DNA of 64,000 nucleotides, from assembly GCA_027257055.1 (NCBI GenBank), contig JAPVLO010000161.1, positions 4,108,501 to 4,172,500 on the forward strand, given 5' to 3'. The position numbers and the translations under genes were made by a program. Below, piece by piece: positions 57,029 through 64,000 of the stretch. Numbering within the stretch: the stretch's first letter is position 1; every line of letters starts with the position of its first letter. The notes under the pieces were generated by a model, which made no database searches, was not told the DNA's origin, and saw nothing but the letters and a program-made list of their open reading frames with translations. Origin of the DNA: Cephalopachus bancanus. Taxonomy: Eukaryota > Chordata > Mammalia > Primates > Tarsiidae.

Positions 57029-58060
57029 TAAAACAGTTTTGTGAAGATATTTGCATACCATTAAAATTCATCCACTTAAAGTGTACAACTCAGTGGTTTT
57101 TTTAGTATATTCAACAAGCTGTGCAATTTCACCATGATCAATATTAGAATGCTTTCATAACTCTAAAAAGAAACTTCATACCCATTACCAGTCACTTCAG
57201 CTTCTTCCAACCCCTCTAACCCCCCTCCCCTGCCGACTACCCCAAGCAGCCATCAGTCTACTTCCAGTCTCTATAGATTTTCCTGTTCTGGACATTTCAT
57301 ATAAATGGAGTCGTACAATATGGGTTCTTTATGACAGGTTTATTTTGTTAGCATATTTTCTAGGTTCATCCTTGTTGTAGTGTAGCTCAGTATTTTATTT
57401 TTTATTGCCAAGCAATATTCCATTGTATGGGCATAATTACATTTTGTTTATCCATTCATCAGTTGTTGGACATCTGCCTAATCCCAGGTATGAAATGAAA
57501 ATTTACCCTTACATTTTCTTCTAAGAATTGCATAGTTTTAGCTCTCACATTTAGATCTTTGATCCATTTTGAGCTAAGTTTTGTATTATGGTGCGATATG
57601 AGTCCAAATTCATTCCTCTGGATGTTGTTCTAGCACAGTTTACTGAAAAGACTATTCTTTCTCCCACTGAATTTTTTGGGCATCTTTGTTGAAAGTCAAT
57701 TGATCATAAATGTGAGGGCTTATTTCCAGACCCTTAATTCTATTCTGTTTATTTATGTCCATCCTTATGGCAGTCACACTGTCTTAATTACGGTAGCTTC
57801 ATATTAAGTTTTGAAATTGAGAAGTGAAGTTCTTCAAATTTGTTCTTTTTAGGATTGTTTTAGCTATTTGGGGCTCCTTATATTTCTTTTTACATTTTAG
57901 GATCAGCTTGTTAATTTCTGCAATGAAGCCAGCTGGGATTTTGATAGGGATTATGCTGAATCTTTAGTTCAATTTGGGGAGTATTCTATCTTGAGATATT
58001 AATTCTTCTGATACATGAACATGGGAATATGGGACATCTTTTCATTCATTTTCTGAATCT
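57029..58060 (-). mobile_element. LINE-1 (L1M) 3' end, antisense
   Basis: The 3' UTR comes first ('AAAGTGTACAACTCAGTGG', 'TTCTGGACATTTCATATAAA', 'AAGCAATATTCCATTGTATGG'). It is followed by antisense ORF2 sequence ('TTTTAGGATTGTTTTAGCTAT', 'CTGGGATTTTGATAGGGATT', 'GGGAGTATTCTATCTTGAGA'). Many stops; 5' truncated; an old copy. Confidence 0.88.
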
Positions 58061-59497
58061 TGCAACATCCCTGTGAAGCCCTGTATCTTTGTATATTGCA
58101 CATCCCTTGAAATTCAGCTACTTTGTTTTACCTTGTAAGACACAGGTTTCTTGTCGTCATTCCCAGACCTCTTGTCTTCCCACATTTTGCCTCCCTGATT
58201 TGACTTCTTCCACTGCCAGCAGCTCAGTCTAACCTCACATGTGGGGGTACCCAGTTTGTCCCAGATCCAAAAAGTCTGGACCACCCACTGTCTCCTAATC
58301 TTCTTAGCTCACACTTTCCTCCTGGAAGAAGCAAGCAGAGAGATGATACCTGCTTATGGGAGAACTTTCCATCTGTATTATTTCCTTGTGGTGTAGCCAA
58401 AATTGAGAGCCAGAAACAGATCACACACAGACACAGCACATGAATTTTGCCACCAAATTAAATCAACAAATGTCCAAGGGAGGTGTGCAGACACTCATGA
58501 GTGTCCCATCATCCTTGATGTGGAGGTTTCTGGGAGACTAAATGTAGAACGATTTGAAGTGACCCATCTTGGGATGAGCGTACGTTGTCTGTGCCCACCT
58601 GTGTCAGCTCACCTGCAAGGTGTCACTTATGTAGATCATACAGTACCCTCACAGCAGAACAGCATCACACATCCCTGGAGCTCTTTCACCTTTTTCCTCT
58701 TTTCCTCACTGGTACCAAGAAGTTCATGTCCACTCATGAGTCCTTCTTGACAGCCAGAAGTGCTTTGTTTTCCCCACCTGGACCAAGAGAAGTTGGATGG
58801 TCCAACTTTCCTCCTGGAGCAAAGTCTTTTGAGCCTTGATGCCTCCCGTGCCCACGTAGAGGATAAGTCTCATATCTCATGGACTTTTGCATCTCTTACA
58901 GGTAGCCCTCACTTCAAGTCTTCCATCCGAATACTTCAGCATCAGCAAATGATGCCTGCCTAGAATGACACTAGGGTGGATATTTCAAGAAGGCATGGCA
59001 TTTGTGCCATTAGGACTCCAAAATAAGGCATATTAACAATGCAGAACTAGACCATTGTACACACGCTGTGCTGATATGAATAAAGATCTGTTTCTTCATA
59101 TAAAATGTTCATTCGAGCTTGTCAGGGGACAACTTCAGCCAGGTGGGAAAGAAAACCTTTATGACTGCTAATCGTGCACGGCTGGGAACTTAAGAAAACT
59201 CATGTGTTACCATGGCACCTTGAGTTTAGCAGCCTCTCTTATCCAGAGCTGGATTTTATATCTGGACCCGATGTATCTGTAAGAATTCTCCCAAATCTTC
59301 TTTTCTTTATGTTTTAGTCGAGTTAGTTCAGGCTATACTGCAGTAATTAGCCAACCTTGAGATCTCATTGGCTTTATATTTAAAATGTGCTTCTCACTCA
59401 TACTGCGTTGGCTGAATGATCACTTTTGGACCTGGGGGAGGCAGCAGTGGCCTCTGGGAATTTCTCTGTCAGGCTGATGAAATCTTTGTACCTTTAG
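58061..59497. other. 1.4 kb before the exon, no recognisable repeat
   Basis: Non-repetitive intron leading to a rather weak acceptor (CTTTGTACCTTTAG). Confidence 0.5.
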
Positions 59498-59683
59498 GTG
59501 TGGCTCTGCGGGGGCAGCATGGAGGTCCTTCCTTGCTCACGGGTGGCCCACATTGAGCGGAAGAAGAAGCCCTACAATAGCAACATCGGTTTCTACACCA
59601 AGAGGAATGCTCTCCGGGTTGCAGAGGTCTGGATGGACGATTACAAGTCTCACGTGTACATAGCATGGAACCTGCCGCTGGAG
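59498..59683 (+). CDS. GALNT17: GALNT17 internal exon: end of GT-A catalytic domain
   Basis: This exon encodes 62 residues beginning [15 protein letters not shown]. GalNAc-transferases move GalNAc from UDP-GalNAc to Ser/Thr in the Golgi lumen, starting mucin-type O-glycans. The 'W.CGG..E..PCSRV.H' block is the Gal/GalNAc-T motif. Its His (exon residue 18, in VAHIER) aligns with the third metal ligand of the family (His359 in GALNT2). The '[15 protein letters not shown]' stretch aligns with the segment leading to the catalytic loop. HIER in place of HVFR, and [15 protein letters not shown], point to the GALNT8/9/17/18 branch and to GALNT17 in particular, as I recall those proteins. The exon is 186 bp and phase 0 at both ends, with acceptor CCTTTAG and donor GAG|GTAGGA. 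Its first codon is GTG (Val) read from the splice site, not a start codon. The frame stays open into the intron to 59806 by chance. The family fit is certain; the choice of GALNT17 over its paralogues is very likely. Confidence 0.95.
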
Positions 59684-59794
59684 GTAGGACCCAGCAGTTG
59701 TCCCCCACCCCTCGGAACAGTGACCTTTACTGTTTGGCAGGTCGCTATCTCTTTAATAAGCCAATGGCTCCTCCCCAGAAAGATACTCATACTT

Positions 59795-59927
59795 AAAAAG
59801 TTGTGATTCCATTTTCTAATCATTTTGTAACATACATGCTGACTCTTTCTCTTCCCTTTTTCTTTCCCTGGGAAAAATAAATAAAGACTTATTAGTACTA
59901 AAAAAAAAAAAGCTGTGATTGCATTTT
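59795..59927 (+). mobile_element. Short retroposed cDNA tail with TSD
   Basis: About 90 bp at 59816-59906 ends AATAAATAAAG, 17 nt, then an A-run of about 12. It lies between two near-identical direct repeats (AAAAAGTTGTGATTCCATT and AAAAAGCTGTGATTGCATT, two differences). This is the signature of L1-driven retroposition of a polyadenylated transcript, severely 5' truncated. The source RNA is not identified. The insert starts 132 bp after the exon. Confidence 0.8.
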
Positions 59928-60376
59928 GAGGGGGTTTACAGATGTCAAAATTTTAGAGCTACTGCTTACACCAGGACTGGCATGACGGAAATCTCTAAAT
60001 CCACTTATGGAGATTCAAAAGCGTTCTATCGTGTTAATCCCAGTCTTCTTATGTTAATCTGGCTGCCCTGCTCTTGAGTACACGTTGTGTCCAGAAGGTT
60101 CCTGCCCAAAGATTTGGCGCCAGACCCCTCATTCGTTGTCACTATGTGCCCTCCCATGGAGCTCCAGCTGCCTGGTGACATATGCCCCTACTGGATGCCA
60201 AATCCCTTGACGCTATAGCCCTCCTCCATGATCTGCTCAGAATGTGGCCAAGAAAAATTCCCATGTTACTACAGCCCTGCAAGAATGTCACACAGTGGTT
60301 GTGCGTGGCTTGTATTCCACCCAGCACTGTCACTTACCAGTTATGACATCTTGACCAAATCCATTCATCTTCTCTC

Positions 60377-60705
60377 TATAGTTGTCCTTTGGTATCCTTG
60401 GGGGACTTATTCCAGGACCCCCTCAGATATTAAAATCTACAGATGCTCAAGCCCCTTATATAAAATGGTGTAGTATTTGCATACAACCTATGCACATCTC
60501 CTGTATACTTTAAATTGTCTCCAGGTTACTTATAATACTGAATACAATATGAATGCTATGCAAATAGTTGTTATGCTGTATTTTGTATTGGGATTATTTT
60601 TATTGCTGTATTGTTTTTGTTGTTGTTGTTTTCTAAATATTTCCAATCCACAATTAGTTGAATCCATGGATGTGGAACTCATGAATACAGAAGACTGGCT
60701 GTACC
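60377..60705 (+). mobile_element. Tigger-like MITE
   Basis: 'TAGTTGTCCTTTGGTATCC', 'TTATTCCAGGACCCCCTCAG', 'ATAAAATGGTGTAGTATTTGC', 'TGCTATGCAAATAGTTGTTAT' and 'CAATCCACAATTAGTTGAATC' follow a well-known pogo/Tigger element from end to end. TA flanks both sides. Confidence 0.88.
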
Positions 60706-60720
60706 TTCTTTCTCTCACTA

Positions 60721-61036
60721 AAAAACGGGAATAAACTGGACTCGGTGGCTCAGCCTGTAATCCCAGCACTTTGGGAGGCCAAGGCGAGTGGACTGCCTGA
60801 GCCCGCAGGTTCAAGACCCACTTGGGCAACTTGGCAAGACCTCGTCTCTACAATAAATCAAAAATTAGCCGGGCGTGGTAGCACGCGCCTGTGGTTCCGG
60901 CTACTTAGAAGGCTGAGGCGGAAGGATCGCCAGAGCCCAGTAGGTCAAGGCTGCAATGGCCGGGAGCATACCACTGCCCTCCAGTCTGCGTGACAGAGTG
61001 AGACTCCAACTCAAAAAAAAAAAAAAATGGGAATAA
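60721..61036 (+). mobile_element. Alu (window-specific subfamily), sense, with TSD
   Basis: Alu at 60735-61022 between AAAAACGGGAATAA and AAAAATGGGAATAA (one difference). Its box is GCAGGTTCAAGACCCAC; right arm of the GGGAGCATACC type. Confidence 0.95.
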
Positions 61037-61459
61037 TATCAAATCTTCCTTCCTGGGGTGATTGTGCAAATTAAATGAACTCATACATGTCACATGCTTA
61101 GAGCAGTGCCTGGTACAGGATGCATTGTTCATCCTCCTTGGAGCAGCAGGATAACCTGTACCTTCAACTACAACTTGATTTATCTCCTCAGCCAGAGCAC
61201 TCATAGATGTCTCAGCCTTGCCCAAGTCTCCTGGAATTGTTCCCAATCAGAGATGGTAGCCTATGTGTTTCAGGAGGCTAGAGTCTAGAACAACAGAAAT
61301 ACAGTTGAATGTGTGCAAGTTTTGTAGGTAAAGAGGATGAAAGTGAAGTATGTATTCACTATTGTTATAAATTTTGGAAGACATTCTAAGGAATTGAAAA
61401 CTCCCTTATGGCCACCTAGTAATTTCTAGCTCTTAAACTATAAGTGTTTTATTCGTTGC

Positions 61460-61985
61460 TATTATATAAAGATAAGTAACATTTATTGAGCATGTACTAT
61501 GCTCCAGGTACTTTGTAAGTTCCATATTTGCAATATCTCTACTAATTTGCTAACAACCTCATGACATAATAACTGTGTGCCTCAGTTTTTTCACCCATAA
61601 AACATGGATTGTTAGTGTTTACCTCATATGGTTCCTATGAAGACGAAATAAGGCTTAGAACAGAACTAAGCAAATATTAAGTACTCAATAAATGCGAGTT
61701 TGATACAGACTATTACAATGTTCATTTTACAGATGAGGAAACTGGAGCTCTGTGAGGTGACTTATTTAAGGTTCTATACATTGCACAAGGGCAGGGATGT
61801 CCATTCAGGTCTTCATAAACCCTCTCCCAACTCCTGTGAAGTCAGTGGAATTGGTATTGTTACTATTAGTAGTAGTGGTAGTATTCCTGTTTTGCAGAGA
61901 AAGAGTCATGACCTAGAATAGTGGTGTGACTTAGACACACACTCAAGTCTTTCAACTCTAGTCAAGTGCTTTCTCCGTTATTGCA
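61460..61985 (-). repeat. One or two MIR SINEs, antisense
   Basis: 'CATTTATTGAGCATGTACTAT', 'GCTCCAGGTACTTTGTAAGTT', then 'CATTTTACAGATGAGGAAACT' and 'GAGGTGACTTATTTAAGGTTC' are antisense MIR. Between them 'GCCTCAGTTTTTTCACCCATA' is sense MIR, so at least two copies in opposite orientation are present. Confidence 0.75.
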
Positions 61986-62860
61986 GAAAACCTCTGGTCC
62001 CAAATGCCAGTGGTAACCTACCATGCTTTTTAAACGATGCCCATTTTCATGAATCATGCTAAGTGTATTGAAATGGTGTTAAACATTGCTTCTCAGGGTT
62101 GTCTTTGAAGTCTAATAAGTTTGACATTTAAAGGGGTTTCCCTTTAAAATCACTGACTGCTGAAGCAATCTTAATGACATAATTTGAAGTCCTCTCTGGA
62201 GCCCCCAAAACGCATCCTGTCTCCACTAATTCGTGGCCATCTTGTGGCTGACTCTGTGGAATCATATTTCAGATACTTTATTTTCCCCTGTCAGCACACT
62301 GCAGCCATTACAGGTTCATTTCTGTAAAAGCAGAGTGAATTATTCATTAGAACATCATTACAAGCTTTGCAATGGAAAATTATTTTTACTTCTGCATATA
62401 ATGAACTTCACAAAGAGCCAACAAAGGGGGAAATCACGCATGTGTGGAAAAGATAGACTGGAGGTGGTTGTAGGTATTTATTTTCTCATTTTAATCGAAT
62501 GATTCCTCTAATAATTGGCTCTGGTTACTGAGGAAATGTAGGAGAGAAGGAACTCAGAATAGGTCATCAACATCAGTGTGTCCTGGGAACCCACTCACAT
62601 GGTGATGGTAAAGAATGGCCTTCTCGTCTGGGAGCGTCTTTCCTGACTTTGTTCCTGAATTATTTTCTGACTTTGCTCCGGGAAAAGGATGCTCTGGCCT
62701 GAATCTAGATGACTCAAATGGATTTCTTCATCCAACCTTTTGAGTAAGCATCAAGCCTTGAGATCTCTCTGAAGTTTCCCCTGAAAGTGACTCCACCTGG
62801 GCCCCTCCCTGGTCAGAGCTCCACAGTCACCAACATCCCTTTGCTTCTCTCTCCTTTCAG
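61986..62860. other. 870 bp before the second exon, no repeat
   Basis: AT-rich and repeat-free. About 62100-62520 has homeobox-like ATTA cores and could be conserved sequence near the exon. Not testable here. Confidence 0.4.
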
Positions 62861-62998
62861 AATCCAGGAATTGACATAGGCGATGTCTCCGAAAGAAGAG
62901 CATTAAGAAAAAGTTTAAAATGTAAGAATTTCCAGTGGTACCTGGATCACGTTTATCCAGAAATGAGAAGATACAATAACACCATTGCATACGGGGAG
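62861..62998 (+). CDS. GALNT17: GALNT17 next exon: linker to the lectin domain
   Basis: This exon encodes 46 residues, starting NPGIDIGDVSERRALRKSLK and ending RRYNNTIAYGE. It carries on from the previous exon, whose last residues are WNLPLE. In the family this segment (acidic GDIGD-type patch, 'RRALR..LKC..F.WYL..VYPE') joins the catalytic domain to the C-terminal ricin-type lectin domain, which would be encoded to the right of this window. Length is 138 bp, phase 0 at both ends. The acceptor has a strong pyrimidine tract (TTTGCTTCTCTCTCCTTTCAG) and the donor is GAG|GTAATT. A potential N-glycosylation sequon N-N-T lies at exon residues 39-41. From memory human GALNT17 has Val where this has Ile after NNT; I have not checked. 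No stop or frameshift is present, so the gene looks intact. Confidence 0.95.
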
Positions 62999-63489
62999 GT
63001 AATTAAGACCCTGCATGCTTTTGCTTGGATTGCTGTTCAATGTGCCGTGGATCATTTGCTCTGCTGGGAGAAAATGCAATCACTCATTCATTCAACGAGT
63101 GTTTTTTTAGAAGTGCAGGTCCTGACAGCAAGGCTCTTTCCAGCTGGCAATGGGGTGGGAAACATGGATGAAAAGCTGCGATTGCCTTCTCTGCTGGAAG
63201 TATGTAGTAGATGATGGATCCTGTTTAGGACATTTTGACTTTGAGGTCCTCTGGGACCTGTAAGTGGAGATGTAGAGCAGGAAATTGGGTGTAAAGAGAG
63301 GCAGGGACTAGAGCCTTCCGCTATCCAGGGCTGTGAGCTGGAGTCACTTGGCAGCAAAGAAAGGAGGGAGATGGTCTTCTCAGATTCTCTATGGTGAGAC
63401 AATATCACCTTTCTAAACATTAAAAGAAAGTGCTTTCTCTCTTATGACAAATACTATGAATAGAGTTTTAGAAAATTTTGAAAATAATA

Positions 63490-63710
63490 ATAGTAATAAC
63501 AAGGCACATTTGTTCGGTGCTTTCAAAGTGTCAGGCACTAGTCTAAGTGCTTTCCACATACAAATTCATTTTGCCCTCATCCTAGGAGATAGTAGCATTA
63601 TTCCTATTTTATTGATAGAAACACTGAGACTTAGAGAAATTACATAATTTACATAAGATCGCAGAGCTTATACATCATGAAGCCAGGATTGGACATGGGC
63701 ATTCTAACCT
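63490..63710 (-). repeat. MIR SINE, antisense
   Basis: 'GTCAGGCACTAGTCTAAGTGC', 'GATAGAAACACTGAGACTTAG' and 'AGCCAGGATTGGACATGGGC'. It ends in CTAACCTTAACC, where the telomere-like repeat starts. Confidence 0.85.
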
Positions 63711-63735
63711 TAACCCTAACCCTAACCCTAACCCT
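63705..63735 (+). repeat. Interstitial telomeric repeat (CCCTAA)n
   Basis: Four perfect TAACCC units in a row plus one variant TAACCT unit before them and a final T. Vertebrate telomere sequence, C-rich strand on +. It starts at the 3' end of a MIR whose consensus has CTTAACC there. Confidence 0.95.
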
Positions 63736-63760
63736 GTACATTTTGAAGTACTGCCCTCTC

Positions 63761-63763
<3 letters not shown>

Positions 63764-63809
<46 letters not shown>
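63764..63809. repeat. (TG)23 microsatellite
   Basis: Forty-six uninterrupted bases of TG, followed by CATGCACATGCACATG and, 40 bp on, a short (CA)n that can pair with it. Confidence 0.98.
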
Positions 63810-63810
<1 letters not shown>

Positions 63811-63840
63811 ATGCACATGCACATGTATTTATAGATGAGT

Positions 63841-63871
63841 GTCCACACATACACACACACACACGTGTGTA
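63841..63871. repeat. Short (CA)n with CACACGTGTG palindrome
   Basis: About seven CA units followed at once by CGTGTGTATATG. The CA/TG junction is palindromic. Confidence 0.9.
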
Positions 63872-64000
63872 TATGGCTTTACTAAATCCATGCTGTCCAC
63901 AATGCCTAATAATTTGAAATGTTACTCAATAATATACAGATACTATTTTCCTGTGTCATTAAACATTTTTCTCCTGCCACATTATCAATGGCTATGTATG

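Larger units (their letters stand above)
1..59497 (+). other. GALNT17: GALNT17 intron, 3' part
   Basis: Everything left of the first exon is read as one intron, because no other exon-like open segment with splice sites and recognisable protein similarity was seen on either strand. The preceding coding exon, which in this family ends near the 'YGGENVELGIR' region, is absent, so the intron is at least 59.5 kb here. Human GALNT17 spans over half a megabase with very long introns, which fits. A small unrecognised exon, a lineage-specific exon or a non-coding RNA cannot be ruled out by eye. Confidence 0.85.
60325..61120 (+). repeat. MIR SINE, sense, split by a Tigger-like element and an Alu
   Basis: MIR pieces: 'CACTTACCAGTTATGACATC' before the DNA element, a short middle piece 'CTCACTAAAAAACGGGAATA', and 'GTCACATGCTTAGAGCAGTGC' plus 'TGATTGTGCAAATTAAATGAA' after the Alu. 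Together they make one MIR in the right order. Confidence 0.78.
59684..62860 (+). other. GALNT17: GALNT17 intron between the two exons
   Basis: A 3,177 bp GT-AG intron. From left to right it holds a short retroposed cDNA fragment, a MIR split by a Tigger-like element and an Alu, one or two further MIRs, and about 870 bp of non-repetitive sequence before the acceptor. Confidence 0.93.
62999..64000 (+). other. GALNT17: GALNT17 intron, 5' part, running off the window
   Basis: Starts with donor GTAATT. The first 490 bases show nothing recognisable. They are followed by a MIR, an interstitial telomeric repeat and (TG)n/(CA)n tracts. Confidence 0.9.

Noticed and set aside
63764..63809. (TG)n as a Z-DNA regulatory site
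   Set aside because: It can form Z-DNA in principle, but such tracts are common in introns and nothing here ties it to regulation.
1..64000. CRISPR array, operon, phage or toxin-antitoxin system
   Set aside because: The sequence is mammalian nuclear DNA with introns and SINEs. No spaced direct-repeat arrays or gene clusters are present, and I see no undescribed multi-gene system.

Overview
This is a 64 kb piece of a primate nuclear genome, almost all of it intron. The only protein-coding sequence I can support is two consecutive + strand exons near the right end (59498-59683 and 62861-62998). They are phase-compatible, flanked by AG/GT splice sites, and together encode 108 residues matching GALNT17 (formerly WBSCR17), an atypical brain-enriched polypeptide N-acetylgalactosaminyltransferase. 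The 59.5 kb to the left is part of the very large preceding intron. The gene continues past both ends of the window.

Organism: dimeric Alu elements with A-rich tails and target-site duplications show this is a primate. Thirteen of the fifteen Alus share a variant that is not a human AluJ/S/Y consensus: 'GGCTCAGCCTGTAATCCC' near the 5' end, 'GAGCCCGCGGGTTCGAGACC' around the B box, the linker 'CAATAAATCAAAAAATTAGC', and a terminus ending 'GAGACTCCAACTC'. They also do not look like lemur or galago Alus as I know them. The best guess is a tarsier (inference, about 0.6). Only two dimeric Alus (10176-10484 and 19764-20028) and one monomer (38169-38273) look like the older shared types.

Layout: 0-16 kb is intron with MIR, L2, MaLR LTR and hAT MITE fossils plus six Alus. 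16.4-18.4 kb is a repeat-poor block. 18.4-33 kb holds a Tigger-like MITE, an AluJ, three simple repeats or repeat-bearing LTRs, a MaLR LTR split by an Alu, an ERVL-type LTR and L2. 33-36 kb holds an antisense L1 3' end and an L2 split by a second L1 piece. 36-43 kb is repeat-poor. 43-50 kb is rich in ERV LTRs and ends with an internally deleted mariner. 53-54.6 kb is an L2 split by two LTRs, one of them a CpG-rich solo LTR that looks fairly young. 57-58 kb is an antisense L1M. 59.5-63 kb carries the two exons and the 3.2 kb intron between them, which holds a tiny polyadenylated retroposed fragment and a MIR split by a Tigger and an Alu. An interstitial telomere repeat lies next to a long (TG)n tract at 63.7 kb.

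I found no second gene, RNA gene, CRISPR array, operon or new multi-gene system. The most interesting signals are structural: a primate Alu lineage whose left arm carries a tRNA T-arm-like hairpin with a consensus B box, the interstitial telomeric repeat at the 3' end of a MIR, the solo LTR, a retroposed cDNA tail 110 bp from an exon, and a probable template-switch palindrome. Repeat boundaries without target-site duplications are estimates by eye; no repeat database was searched.
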